A DNA stretch of 7,992 bases from Beijerinckiaceae bacterium (GTDB lineage Bacteria; Pseudomonadota; Alphaproteobacteria; Rhizobiales; Beijerinckiaceae), in the NCBI GenBank assembly GCA_027346205.1, contig DAIESR010000434.1:1-7992 (forward strand). Direction: 5' to 3'. The position numbers and the translations under genes are program-made. This document shows, piece after piece, positions 1-6,371 of this stretch (within the stretch, counting starts at the first letter, position 1; each line of letters begins with the position of its first letter). The notes beneath the pieces are model-generated. The model saw nothing but the letters and a program-made list of their open reading frames with translations, had not been told where the DNA came from and searched no databases.

Positions 1-1418
1 CCATTCAGGATATGGGCGCGGCCGGTCTCACCTCATCGGCCGTCGAAATGGGCGCCAAGGGCGATCTCGGCATCGAACTCGATCTCGATAAAGTGCCCTG
101 CCGCGAAGAAGGCATGACCGCCTATGAAATGATGCTCTCCGAAAGCCAGGAGCGCATGCTCATGGTGCTGACGCCTGAGAAGGAGGCGGAGGCCGAGGCC
201 GTCTTCCGCAAATGGGGACTCGACTTCGCCATCATCGGCAAGACGACGGACACTTTGCGTTTCGTCGTCAAGCACCATGGCGAGATCAAAGCCGATCTGC
301 CGATCAAGGAACTCGGCGATGAGGCGCCGCTTTACGATCGGCTGCATGTGCCGCCGTTGAAACCCATGCCGATCATGGCGACAGATGTGGTTCCGCCTGT
401 CTCCAATGCCGAGGCTTTGCTCCGGCTCATGGGCAGCCCCGATCTCTGCTCGAAACGCTGGGTCTATGAGCAATATGATCATCTGATTCTCGGCAATACC
501 GTCCAGGCGCCAGGCGGCGACGCCGCCGTCATCCGCATTGGCGAGGGGCCGAAGGGCTTGGCGCTCACGGTCGATGTCAATGAGATCTATTGCGCCGCCG
601 ATCCTTTCGAGGGTGGCAAGCAGGCGGTTGCGGAAGCTTGGCGCAATCTTTCCGTGGTCGGCGCCGAGCCGCTCGCGGTCACCGACAATCTCAATTTCGG
701 CAATCCGGAAAAGCCCGAGATCATGGGGCAGCTCGTTGCCGCCATCGACGGCATTGGAGAGGCCTGTCGGGCGCTCGACTTCCCGATCGTGTCGGGCAAT
801 GTCTCACTTTATAACGAGAGCGTCGGCAGCGCGATCCCGCCGACGCCGGCGATCGGTGCCGTCGGCGTCTTGGAAGATGCGAGCCGGACCCAGACGATCG
901 GGTTCAAACGGCCGGGCGATTCCATCCTGCTTATCGGCGCGACGACGGGCATGCTTGGCGCATCCGCCTATTTGCGCGAGATTTTCGGGCGCGAGGACGG
1001 CGCCCCGCCGCCGGTTGATCTCGCCGTGGAGAAAAAGAACGGGACTTTTGTACGCGGCCTCGTCCGCAATCGGGCGGTGACGGCGGCGCATGATCTCTCC
1101 GAGGGCGGGCTCGCTGTCGCGCTTGCGGAAATGGCGCTCGCCGGCAATATAGGTGCGAAACTCGACATTGAGCCGGCGCTTCCACGGCACGGTTTTCTCT
1201 TCGGCGAAGATCAGGCTCGCTATCTTTTGACTGCCGCGCCGGAAAAGGCCGAAGCCATCAGCGCCGCCGCTCTGGCCGAAGGCATAGCCTGCCTCATCAT
1301 TGGCACGACAGGCGGCGATACGTTGACCATTCCGGGTGAGGCCGCCATATTCATGGATGACCTGAAACAGCAGCATGAGCAATGGCTCCCTGGCTTCATG
1401 CGGGGCGCGCAGGGCTGA
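1..1418 (+). CDS. purL: Phosphoribosylformylglycinamidine synthase PurL, 5'-truncated
   Basis: This is the C-terminal part of the large FGAM synthase subunit, which performs the ATP- and glutamine-dependent step from FGAR to FGAM in de novo purine synthesis, in the cytoplasm with PurQ and PurS. The frame is open to the left edge; the first complete codon is at 3 and reads [12 protein letters not shown], a conserved internal PurL segment. About 470 residues remain, against roughly 735-740 for the stand-alone bacterial form. Visible signatures are the second AIRS-type ATPase half with G-G-D-A-A-V near 517-534, [13 protein letters not shown] from 681 (metal/nucleotide site of the family), and H-D-L-S-E-G-G-L-A from 1089 in the C-terminal AIRS domain. 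The stop is at 1416-1418, 60 bases before bolA. The order purL-bolA-grxD is typical of Rhizobiales. No frameshift or internal stop is seen. Confidence 0.97.
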   Translation, partial: IQDMGAAGLTSSAVEMGAKGDLGIELDLDKVPCREEGMTAYEMMLSESQERMLMVLTPEKEAEAEAVFRKWGLDFAIIGKTTDTLRFVVKHHGEIKADLPIKELGDEAPLYDRLHVPPLKPMPIMATDVVPPVSNAEALLRLMGSPDLCSKRWVYEQYDHLILGNTVQAPGGDAAVIRIGEGPKGLALTVDVNEIYCAADPFEGGKQAVAEAWRNLSVVGAEPLAVTDNLNFGNPEKPEIMGQLVAAIDGIGEACRALDFPIVSGNVSLYNESVGSAIPPTPAIGAVGVLEDASRTQTIGFKRPGDSILLIGATTGMLGASAYLREIFGREDGAPPPVDLAVEKKNGTFVRGLVRNRAVTAAHDLSEGGLAVALAEMALAGNIGAKLDIEPALPRHGFLFGEDQARYLLTAAPEKAEAISAAALAEGIACLIIGTTGGDTLTIPGEAAIFMDDLKQQHEQWLPGFMRGAQG

Positions 1419-1442
1419 TGGGAGCTGTGGCGTATATTTTGC

Positions 1443-1458
1443 TTGCGCTTCGGCGCAG
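1443..1458 (+). promoter_or_regulatory. Small UUCG-tetraloop hairpin ahead of bolA
   Basis: TGCGC (1444-1448), loop TTCG, GCGCA (1453-1457) forms a five-pair hairpin closed by C and G, the context of the very stable cUUCGg tetraloop; a wobble pair at 1443/1458 extends it. It lies just after an AT-rich TATATT (about 1434-1439) and just before the bolA ribosome binding site at 1465-1469. It has no U tract, so it is not an obvious terminator. It could be a processing or stabilising hairpin, or chance in GC-rich sequence. Confidence 0.4.
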
Positions 1459-1478
1459 AGAGACGAGGATCACTTCCC

Positions 1479-1712
1479 ATGCCTATGGAACAATCTGAAA
1501 TCGAGCGGCTCATCAAGGAAGGCATTCCGGACGCCAAGGTCCAGTGCACCGATCTCGTCGGCGACAAGGATCATTGGGCCGCGGTGGTTATTTCTTCCGA
1601 GTTCACCGGCAAGAGCAAGCTTCAGCAGCATCAGCTGGTTTACAAGGCGCTTGGCGAGCACATGGGCGGTGTGCTCCATGCGCTTCAGCTCCAGACTTTC
1701 GCGCCGAAATAA
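1479..1712 (+). CDS. bolA: BolA family protein (glutaredoxin partner)
   Basis: This encodes a 77-residue BolA-like protein. Proteins of this family pair with CGFS monothiol glutaredoxins, share a [2Fe-2S] cluster with them, and act in Fe-S trafficking or iron-dependent regulation in the cytoplasm. The full BolA fold is covered: an N-terminal helix (E-I-E-R-L-I-K), the loop D-L-V-G-D-K-D-H-W with His32, the core K-L-Q-Q-H-Q-L-V-Y with His51, and the ending [10 protein letters not shown] with His67, the C-terminal histidine expected to ligate the shared cluster. The start at 1479 is preferred because GAGGA at 1465-1469 lies nine bases upstream and family members begin close to this point; an in-frame ATG at 1443 would add 12 atypical residues. 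grxD follows 65 bases downstream, matching the usual partner arrangement. The exact subclass and whether it also binds DNA cannot be told from sequence. Confidence 0.93.
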   Translation: MPMEQSEIERLIKEGIPDAKVQCTDLVGDKDHWAAVVISSEFTGKSKLQQHQLVYKALGEHMGGVLHALQLQTFAPK

Positions 1713-1735
1713 GTCTGTACATTCCGCTTTCCCCG

Positions 1736-1752
1736 GGCTTCTCGCCGAAGCC
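1736..1752 (+). other. Stem-loop between bolA and grxD
   Basis: GGCTTC (1736-1741) and GAAGCC (1747-1752) form a perfect six-pair stem with loop TCGCC in the 65-base bolA-grxD spacer. No T run follows, so an efficient intrinsic terminator is unlikely. It may tune the relative amounts of the two products or have no role. Confidence 0.35.
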
Positions 1753-1777
1753 GTCAGAAATCCGAAAGGACACGGCC

Positions 1778-2128
1778 ATGTCAGCCATTAATGACTTCAT
1801 TCAGTCCATCGTCGACAAGAACGATGTGGTGCTCTTCATGAAGGGCACGCCGAACTTCCCGCAATGCGGCTTCTCCGGCCAGCTCGTGCAGATCCTTCAC
1901 CATCTCGATGTCAATTACGAGCATGTGAATTGTCTCGAGAGTGACGAGATCCGTCAGGGCATCAAGACCTTCTCCAGCTGGCCCACGATCCCGCAACTCT
2001 ACATCAAGGGCGAGTTCGTTGGCGGCTGCGACATCGTCCGCGAGATGTTCCAGTCGGGCGAGCTTGCGAGCACGCTGGCTGCCAAGGGCGTCGAGTATCA
2101 CATCCCGGCTGCGCCCGCTAAGGCGTAA
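1778..2128 (+). CDS. grxD: Monothiol glutaredoxin, CGFS type (Grx4/GrxD)
   Basis: This encodes a 116-residue single-domain monothiol glutaredoxin. CGFS glutaredoxins bind a glutathione-ligated [2Fe-2S] cluster as a dimer or as a heterodimer with BolA, and serve as Fe-S carriers and iron sensors rather than disulfide reductases. The active site C-G-F-S is at residues 30-33, preceded by the usual K22-G-T-P. W-P-T-I-P (68-72) supplies the cis-proline and glutathione-binding strand, and G-G-C-D (82-85) the second glutathione contact. Length is normal for a bacterial stand-alone Grx4. The start is well supported: AAAGGA at 1765-1770 with a seven-base gap. The tail after about residue 107 is Ala/Pro-rich and probably disordered. 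The gene is probably cotranscribed with bolA. Transcription runs into the palindromic element at 2145-2232, which likely helps end it. Confidence 0.95.
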   Translation: MSAINDFIQSIVDKNDVVLFMKGTPNFPQCGFSGQLVQILHHLDVNYEHVNCLESDEIRQGIKTFSSWPTIPQLYIKGEFVGGCDIVREMFQSGELASTLAAKGVEYHIPAAPAKA

Positions 2129-2144
2129 GCGGCTGCCACGCGTT

Positions 2145-2232
2145 TCCTTCTCCCACCGAACTCGGGCATGCCCGAGTTCGGCATTTTAGGATGCGCAAGT
2201 CGGCAACAGCCGACTTGCGTGCGGGAGAAGGA
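2145..2232. repeat. Nested inverted-repeat element (outer stem with two inner hairpins)
   Basis: Three perfect inverted repeats are nested here. The outer arms TCCTTCTCCC (2145-2154) and GGGAGAAGGA (2223-2232) are exact complements over 10 bases. Inside is a 26-base perfect palindrome at 2156-2181 centred on GGGCATGCCC, then a second hairpin with 11-base arms CGCAAGTCGGC (2194-2204) and GCCGACTTGCG (2209-2219) around loop AACA. The 12-base linker (2182-2193) carries TTTT, part of a short GCAT/ATGC pairing. The whole can fold as a three-way junction on either strand. It sits between convergent grxD (stop 2128) and the flavoprotein gene (stop 2258), where it could act as a two-way terminator. 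Its organisation resembles REP/MITE-like intergenic elements; no target duplication was identified, and copy number cannot be judged from one window. Confidence 0.8.
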
Positions 2233-2257
2233 TGAAACCCCCAGGATTCGCGCCCCC

Positions 2258-3871
2258 TCAATACACATCCGTCTGATAGCTGCCGCCTTTTTTCATCTCC
2301 TGCACGAATTGGCGGGCAGAGTCCGCATCTCGGCGCGAGTGTTCGGCGACAATGTCGATGATGGTTCTTTCGACATCGCCTGCCATGCGTGAAGCATCGC
2401 CGCAGACATAGAGATGTGCGCCGCGCGCGATCCATTCCCAGATCGTCCAGCCGGCCTCGCGCAGCCTGTCTTGCACATAGACCTTTTTGTCGGCGTCGCG
2501 CGACCAGGCGAGCGACAGATTGGTCAGCGCGCCCTGTTTCTGAAATTCCGCGATTTCTTCTTCATAGAAGAAATCCGTCGCCTGACGTTGATGGCCGAAG
2601 AAGAGCCAGGCGCCGCCTGTCGCGCCTTGCGCTTGTCGTTCCTGAAGGAATGCGCGGAAGGGCGCGATGCCCGTCCCTGGGCCGATCATGATGATCGGCG
2701 TGTCGCCGCGCGCCGGCAAAGCAAACTCATGCGCGCGTTGCACATAGGCTTTGAGCTTTGCACCCTCTGCGATCCGTTCGGCGAGATATGACGAGGCGAC
2801 GCCTTGGCGCAAACGTCCGCCGACGAAATAGCGCACATGATCGACGGTGAGGCTGAGCAGACCAGGGACAGCCTTTGGCGAAGACGAGATGGAATAAAGC
2901 CGTGGCTGCAGCGGATCGAGACATTCGACCAAAGCTTCGGGATCGGGATGGACGCCTGAAAACTTCTCGAATGCGCCGAGCACGTCGAGCGTTGCCGCGT
3001 CGCCGTCGGGATCTTCGCCCTTGGCGAGCTGCTTGGCCTTCTGCCGGCGTTCGCCTCCGGTGATATAGGAGAGGAGCTCGAACAAGGCATCGGGCGCAGC
3101 GCCAAGCGAGACGTCGCTCAAGAGCATCTCGCGCAGAGTTCGATCCATGATCGGAAAGTCCGGCGGCGCATGAATGGCGGCGAGAACCGCATCGACGAGC
3201 GCCGGATCATTCTGCGGATAGATGCCGAAACTGTCGCCGACCGTATATTCGAGGCCGCTTGTCGAGAGATCGAATTCGATATGATAGGCAGCTTTTTCGG
3301 AGCCTTCCTTGGTGAGCTTGCGGCGTGAGAGAAATCTCGCCTCGGCCGGTGCTTCCCGCGAATAGCCGAGCACTTTGGCGGGGGCCGGACGCGCGGCCAC
3401 CGCGCTCTTCGCCGCAAGCACGGCGGGCGTCGTCGCAGCAGGGTGCTCTTCGACGAGAGTTTTGAGGGCGCGCAAAGTCGTCTTCTCGCCGGGCACGCAA
3501 AGATTCAAGCGTTGCTCAGCACCGTTTGCGATCGCATCGGCGTAAGTTTCGCACATATAGCCGCATTGGCCGCAATCCTGCTGCGCCATGGCAGCCATCA
3601 GCTTGCGGCGCAGCGGGCGCCCTTCGGCGAGCTGCATCCGCTCTTCGAAAGACAGGGCGGGATCATGCCAAGGCGCGCCGTCGTCGGCGTCCGCCTGCGG
3701 CGCGTTGCCGGGGTTGACGAAAGCGGTCGCGGCATCCGCCGCTATGGGCATGGCGCTGGGCGCGAAGAGGCCGGCGAGAAAGCCGTTCAGCCAAGCGCGC
3801 TGCTCCGGGCTGAAAGGCGCATTCTCCGGCAGTAGCGGAATCGTGGCATGGGGCGGGGCAGAAAAGCTCAT
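2258..3871 (-). CDS. CysJ-like NADPH/FAD reductase with a 4-Cys Fe-S module in place of flavodoxin
   Basis: This encodes a 537-residue cytoplasmic flavoprotein expected to pass electrons from NADPH to the siroheme protein encoded just upstream. The C-terminal two thirds match the FAD/NADPH half of sulfite reductase CysJ: R-L-Y-S-I-S-S-S (324-331), G-V-A-S-S-Y-L (357-363) for FAD, G-P-G-T-G-I-A-P-F-R (397-406) for NADPH, C-G-D (490-492), and the C-terminal Y-Q-T-D-V-Y ending in the aromatic residue that stacks on FAD. No flavodoxin (FMN) domain is present. Instead C100, C103, C107 and C125 (C-x2-C-x3-C-x17-C, then P-G) form a module resembling the Fes [4Fe-4S] domain of RnfB-type proteins. Residues 40-70 and 145-165 look like Ala/Pro linkers. 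The start overlaps the nirA stop as ATGA, and GAGGAG (3885-3880) lies eight bases upstream, implying coupled translation. Databases may call such proteins sulfite reductase subunit alpha; the true acceptor is inferred from context. Confidence 0.92.
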   Translation of the reverse strand: MSFSAPPHATIPLLPENAPFSPEQRAWLNGFLAGLFAPSAMPIAADAATAFVNPGNAPQADADDGAPWHDPALSFEERMQLAEGRPLRRKLMAAMAQQDCGQCGYMCETYADAIANGAEQRLNLCVPGEKTTLRALKTLVEEHPAATTPAVLAAKSAVAARPAPAKVLGYSREAPAEARFLSRRKLTKEGSEKAAYHIEFDLSTSGLEYTVGDSFGIYPQNDPALVDAVLAAIHAPPDFPIMDRTLREMLLSDVSLGAAPDALFELLSYITGGERRQKAKQLAKGEDPDGDAATLDVLGAFEKFSGVHPDPEALVECLDPLQPRLYSISSSPKAVPGLLSLTVDHVRYFVGGRLRQGVASSYLAERIAEGAKLKAYVQRAHEFALPARGDTPIIMIGPGTGIAPFRAFLQERQAQGATGGAWLFFGHQRQATDFFYEEEIAEFQKQGALTNLSLAWSRDADKKVYVQDRLREAGWTIWEWIARGAHLYVCGDASRMAGDVERTIIDIVAEHSRRDADSARQFVQEMKKGGSYQTDVY

Positions 3872-5673
3872 GCATCGATCTCCTCTTCCGACATTTCTTC
3901 GACGATTTTTTGAAGCGCGCCGATCTCATGCCGTGCGGTAAATTGATGGAAGCTCTCGGACGCATCGATGCGTCCGGCGAGATAGGCCTGGAGCAGGCGC
4001 TCGACGAGCTGGGGCGCCTTCTCGCTTGTCACGTCTCGGACGAGTTCGCGACCGATCGCGGCGTCCGAGCCGAAGCCGCCGCCGACAAAGACATGATAGC
4101 CGTCAACAGTATCGCCATCGTCGTTTATGGCGACGCGGGCGCCAATGAGACCTATATCGCCAATATAATGCTGCGCGCAGGAATGATGGCAGCCGGTGAG
4201 ATGGATATTGATGGGCTGATCGAGGCGGACACGGCTCTCGCACCATCGGGCGATGTCCTCGGCGTGTCCTTTGGTGTCGGCGCCGGCGAATCGGCAGCCG
4301 CGCGATCCCGTGCAGGCGACGAGGCCAGCGCGAATGCTCGAAGCCTTCCAGTCGAGACCGGCTTTTTCGATCCGCTCCTGCGCCTCCTGCAAGCGGTCTT
4401 CGGCAATGCCGGAGAGAAGCAGATTCTGCCAGACGGTAAGCCTGATGTCGCCGTCGCCGCAGCTGCGGGCAATATTGGCGAGTTCGCGCATCTGTGCCGA
4501 GGTGAGCTTGCCGACCGGGAGAACCACGCCGAGATAAAAAAGGCCATCTTGCCGCTGGCGATGGACGCCGACATGCGCCTGCCGGCTCTGCATGGGCCGC
4601 GGCGCCACAAAGGCTTCGTCGACGCGTGATAAGGGTTGCCCGAGCTTTCCCTCGACCGCCGCGAGAAACTTATCGAAGCCCCAGGAGTCGAGAAGATATT
4701 TGAGGCGCGCCTTGGCGCGGTTAGTGCGATCGCCGTGATCGATGAAGACGCGCACGATCGCATCGGCGACTTGCGTCGTCTCTTCAGGCTTGATCACGAC
4801 GCCCGTGTCGCGGGCGAAATCCTTATGGCCGGTAATGCCGCCCAGAACGACACGGAAATAGAGGCCGGGCGGCATCGCGGCGCCCGTCTGCACTTCAATG
4901 GCTTGGAAGCCGATGTCATTCGTGTCTTCGAGCGTCGGGATCGCGCCGCCTCCGTCGAAGGCCACATTGAATTTGCGCGGCAGGCCAGTGAGCGAGCGAT
5001 CGTTCAGAACGTGGAAATGCCAGGCGCGGGCCTGCGGTCTCGTGTCGATCAGCGCCTGCTGATCGATGCCTGCCGTCGCATCGCCTGTCACATTGCGGAT
5101 ATTGTCGGCGCCGGCGCCGCGCGAGGACAGGCCGAGGTCGAGGATATCCTCGAGCACATGCACGGCGTCCGCGGCCGCTATTTCGCGCATTTGCAGACCG
5201 GCGCGCGTCGTCACATGCGCATGGCCGTGGGCATCGCGGTTGGCGATATCGGCAAGCCCAGCCAATTGCCAATGTTTGAGAATGCCTTGCGGGATTCGCA
5301 GCCGGCACATGTAAGCTTCCTGCGCCGGCGCGACATAGAAGAGGCCGTGGTAACGCCAGCGGAAATTATCCGGCGGCTTCGGAAATTCGTGGCGTGCGGC
5401 TTGGTCTTCAAGACGCGCATAGGCGTCGAAGGGATGGAGCTCGCGCTTCCATTTTTCCGGATCGGACAATTTCTGGCCATTGGCCTCGAAGCGAGCCATG
5501 GCGGCAAAATGCGCCGCGTCGGGGCCGCTTGCCGGAACCGAGGCTGTGGCTGAAGGCGCCGCGGCCTCTGGGGGGGAAAAGGCCGCGTCGCCGCGCCCGG
5601 CCCGCACGATCTGCAGGCCGGAAGCAAAACCTTCAAGATATCGCTTTTGCTCGGGCGTAAAATCGCCGTTCAT
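3868..5673 (-). CDS. nirA: NirA-type siroheme/[4Fe-4S] nitrite (or sulfite) reductase
   Basis: This encodes a 601-residue cytoplasmic siroheme reductase, for six-electron reduction of nitrite to ammonium or sulfite to sulfide. The cluster/siroheme ligands are clear: A-C-T-G-S-R-G-C (C454, C460) and T-G-C-H-H-S-C-A-Q (C495, C499), a C-x5-C plus C-x3-C pattern. T-T-R-A-G-L-Q (155-161) and D-N-I-R-N-V-T-G-D-A-T-A-G-I-D (190-204) match the siroheme-binding repeats. The latter, and the F-A-x-x-x-T-K after C460, look more like nitrite reductases (NirA) than CysI, which favours nitrite. A non-catalytic N-terminus starts F-T-P-E-Q (5-9) and runs through an Ala/Ser/Pro linker to about 55. The start at 5673 has an excellent ribosome binding site, GGAGGA at 5684-5679 with a five-base gap. 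The flavoprotein gene overlaps its stop by four bases, so reductant probably comes from NADPH through that partner. Precorrin-3B synthase CobG is less likely given the length and partner. The choice between nitrite and sulfite is not proven. Confidence 0.9.
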   Translation of the reverse strand: MNGDFTPEQKRYLEGFASGLQIVRAGRGDAAFSPPEAAAPSATASVPASGPDAAHFAAMARFEANGQKLSDPEKWKRELHPFDAYARLEDQAARHEFPKPPDNFRWRYHGLFYVAPAQEAYMCRLRIPQGILKHWQLAGLADIANRDAHGHAHVTTRAGLQMREIAAADAVHVLEDILDLGLSSRGAGADNIRNVTGDATAGIDQQALIDTRPQARAWHFHVLNDRSLTGLPRKFNVAFDGGGAIPTLEDTNDIGFQAIEVQTGAAMPPGLYFRVVLGGITGHKDFARDTGVVIKPEETTQVADAIVRVFIDHGDRTNRAKARLKYLLDSWGFDKFLAAVEGKLGQPLSRVDEAFVAPRPMQSRQAHVGVHRQRQDGLFYLGVVLPVGKLTSAQMRELANIARSCGDGDIRLTVWQNLLLSGIAEDRLQEAQERIEKAGLDWKASSIRAGLVACTGSRGCRFAGADTKGHAEDIARWCESRVRLDQPINIHLTGCHHSCAQHYIGDIGLIGARVAINDDGDTVDGYHVFVGGGFGSDAAIGRELVRDVTSEKAPQLVERLLQAYLAGRIDASESFHQFTARHEIGALQKIVEEMSEEEIDA

Positions 5674-5734
5674 AGAAGTCCTCCAAGATTATGGCGTGGC
5701 CGCGGCCGGCCCATTCACTTTTCCGATAGCGCGT

Positions 5735-5798
5735 ATCATCTCGAACAGTCGGCCCGACTTTTCGGATGAGAACATGCGTCAAAATGAAGACTTGGAGC
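5735..5798. repeat. Intergenic palindromic repeat, copy A
   Basis: This 64-base unit aligns with the one at 6043-6107: 25 of the first 30 bases are identical, and the rest continues with one single-base gap to a shared GAGC end. It holds a long hairpin: TCATC (5736-5740) with GATGA (5765-5769), CGAA (5742-5745) with TTCG (5761-5764), and AGTCGG (5747-5752) with CCGACT (5754-5759), with one mismatch and one bulge. It resembles, from memory, a palindromic intergenic repeat family widespread in alphaproteobacteria that contains ATGATCCCGAA and TTTTCGG. It is close enough to nirA to affect its 5' region. Confidence 0.7.
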
Positions 5799-5895
5799 CT
5801 GGGCGCGTTCACCTTGAAGCGACCCGGCCCCGGGGTATCGGAGCACAAGCGATCAGCCGCCACGACGCAAGCGTGGTTGCCTGCTGCGCTGTCTT

Positions 5896-5920
5896 GCATC
5901 GGCCGGCGTTGGCCTGATGC
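5896..5920. repeat. Inverted repeat (imperfect hairpin)
   Basis: GCATCGGCC (5896-5904) pairs with GGCC (5911-5914) and GATGC (5916-5920) around loop GGCGTT, with T5915 as the only bulge. It is part of the palindrome-dense stretch upstream of nirA; function unknown. Confidence 0.4.
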
Positions 5921-6039
5921 GCTCAAAAGGTGAGTGCTCTTTCGTTGGCGGGCGAACTCCGATGTCCGCGCCGCATCCTTGCGTGATCATTTCAACGCAT
6001 TGGCGTCGGGCATGAGGCAGCCGGGCGCCGATTTCCAAA

Positions 6040-6107
6040 AGCATGATCCCGAACAGTCAGCTCGACGTTTCGATTGGGATCACGCTGCAAAACAAAGATT
6101 CCCGAGC
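6040..6107. repeat. Intergenic palindromic repeat, copy B
   Basis: This is the second, diverged copy of the unit at 5735-5798, in the same orientation about 300 bases away. Outer arms AGCATGATCCC (6040-6050) and GGGATCACGCT (6076-6086) pair with one mismatch; the centre has decayed relative to copy A. The shared unit runs from 6043 to GAGC at 6104-6107. The pattern suggests old, inactive mosaic repeats rather than a recent insertion. Confidence 0.7.
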
Positions 6108-6133
6108 CTGATTGCACTTTGATTCGATGCTAT

Positions 6134-6164
6134 CAAGCTCCAAAGCCAGCTCCTCTGGAGCTTG
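6134..6164. repeat. Inverted repeat with two alternative pairings
   Basis: CAAGCTCC (6134-6141) is an exact complement of GGAGCTTG (6157-6164). The right arm can instead pair locally as AGCTCC (6148-6153), loop TCT, GGAGCT (6157-6162). The two hairpins are mutually exclusive. No T run follows on either strand. Confidence 0.5.
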
Positions 6165-6177
6165 CCGGTCTTTTCAA

Positions 6178-6208
6178 TCATGGGCATTGCCTCAGGCACT
6201 ACCCATGA
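6178..6208. repeat. Nested inverted repeat
   Basis: TCATGGG (6178-6184) pairs with CCCATGA (6202-6208). Inside, TGCC (6188-6191) pairs with GGCA (6195-6198) around TCA, with symmetric three-base internal loops. Together this is 22 paired bases of 31. Function unknown; it lies 20 bases from the palindrome at 6229. Confidence 0.5.
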
Positions 6209-6228
6209 CGCTTTTGTCTATGTCCGAG

Positions 6229-6274
6229 AGCGTTTTCCGATCGGATAGATTCATCCGATCGAGAAGAAAACGCT
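6229..6274. repeat. Intergenic palindromic repeat of a second type
   Basis: AGCGTTTT (6229-6236) pairs with AAAACGCT (6267-6274), and GATCGGAT (6239-6246) pairs with ATCCGATC (6253-6260) around AGATTC, with a 2/6 internal loop. ATGCTCTAG follows at about 6285-6293. From memory this resembles another alphaproteobacterial intergenic palindrome (AGCGTTTTCCGATCGGAT and its mate), often found beside the type seen at 6040-6107. It is probably a decayed repeat copy. Confidence 0.65.
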
Positions 6275-6336
6275 TAAAATCAGTATGCTCTAGGGCCAAG
6301 CGGTCTGCTCATGTGCTTTTCGCAGTGGCTACGGCC

Positions 6337-6364
6337 AAGTTGAAACTGCCGCACCGAGCGGCAG
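6337..6364 (-). terminator. Intrinsic terminator of the globin gene
   Basis: On the minus strand, CTGCCGC (6364-6358), loop TCGGT, GCGGCAG (6352-6346) forms a perfect seven-pair GC-rich stem directly followed by TTTCAACTT (6345-6337). It starts eight bases after the globin stop codon at 6374-6372, the expected place for a Rho-independent terminator. It implies that the globin and nirA transcripts are largely separate. Confidence 0.75.
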
Positions 6365-6371
6365 CCTCGTG

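Larger units (their letters stand above)
5674..6371. other. 698-base noncoding region rich in palindromes, upstream of nirA
   Basis: No convincing gene was seen on either strand; the short open frames here lack family signatures and good ribosome binding sites. The stretch instead carries a series of inverted repeats: 5736-5769, 5896-5920, 6040-6086, 6134-6164, 6178-6208, 6229-6274 and the globin terminator at 6346-6364. Some are given as separate entries. The nirA promoter should lie in its left part, but repeat copy A starts only 62 bases from the start codon and no clear -35/-10 pair or sigma-54 site was found there. Confidence 0.7.

Noticed and set aside
33..482. Minus-strand frame of 149 codons opposite purL
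   Set aside because: PurL motifs are unambiguous on the plus strand; the opposite frame is rich in His, Arg and Ala with no domain.
1443..1478. Earlier ATG giving BolA 12 extra residues
   Set aside because: The GAGGA ribosome binding site at 1465-1469 is placed for the start at 1479, and family members begin there; the extension also overlaps a hairpin.
3910..5553. Long plus-strand reading frames (3910-4629 and 4636-5553) opposite the siroheme reductase gene
   Set aside because: The minus-strand protein has all family motifs. The plus-strand frames are antisense shadows caused by GC-rich codon usage, with no recognisable domain.
3868..5673. Reading the siroheme protein as CysI or CobG
   Set aside because: CysI carries a different cysteine context (C-T-A-x-P-x-C and G-C-P-N-G-C) and CobG is much shorter; the D-N-I-R-N...A-G-I-D segment fits NirA better. 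Sulfite as substrate is still not excluded.
5868..5882. Possible sigma-54 site upstream of nirA on the minus strand
   Set aside because: The GG and GC pairs are 11 bases apart instead of 10 and the flanking cores do not match.
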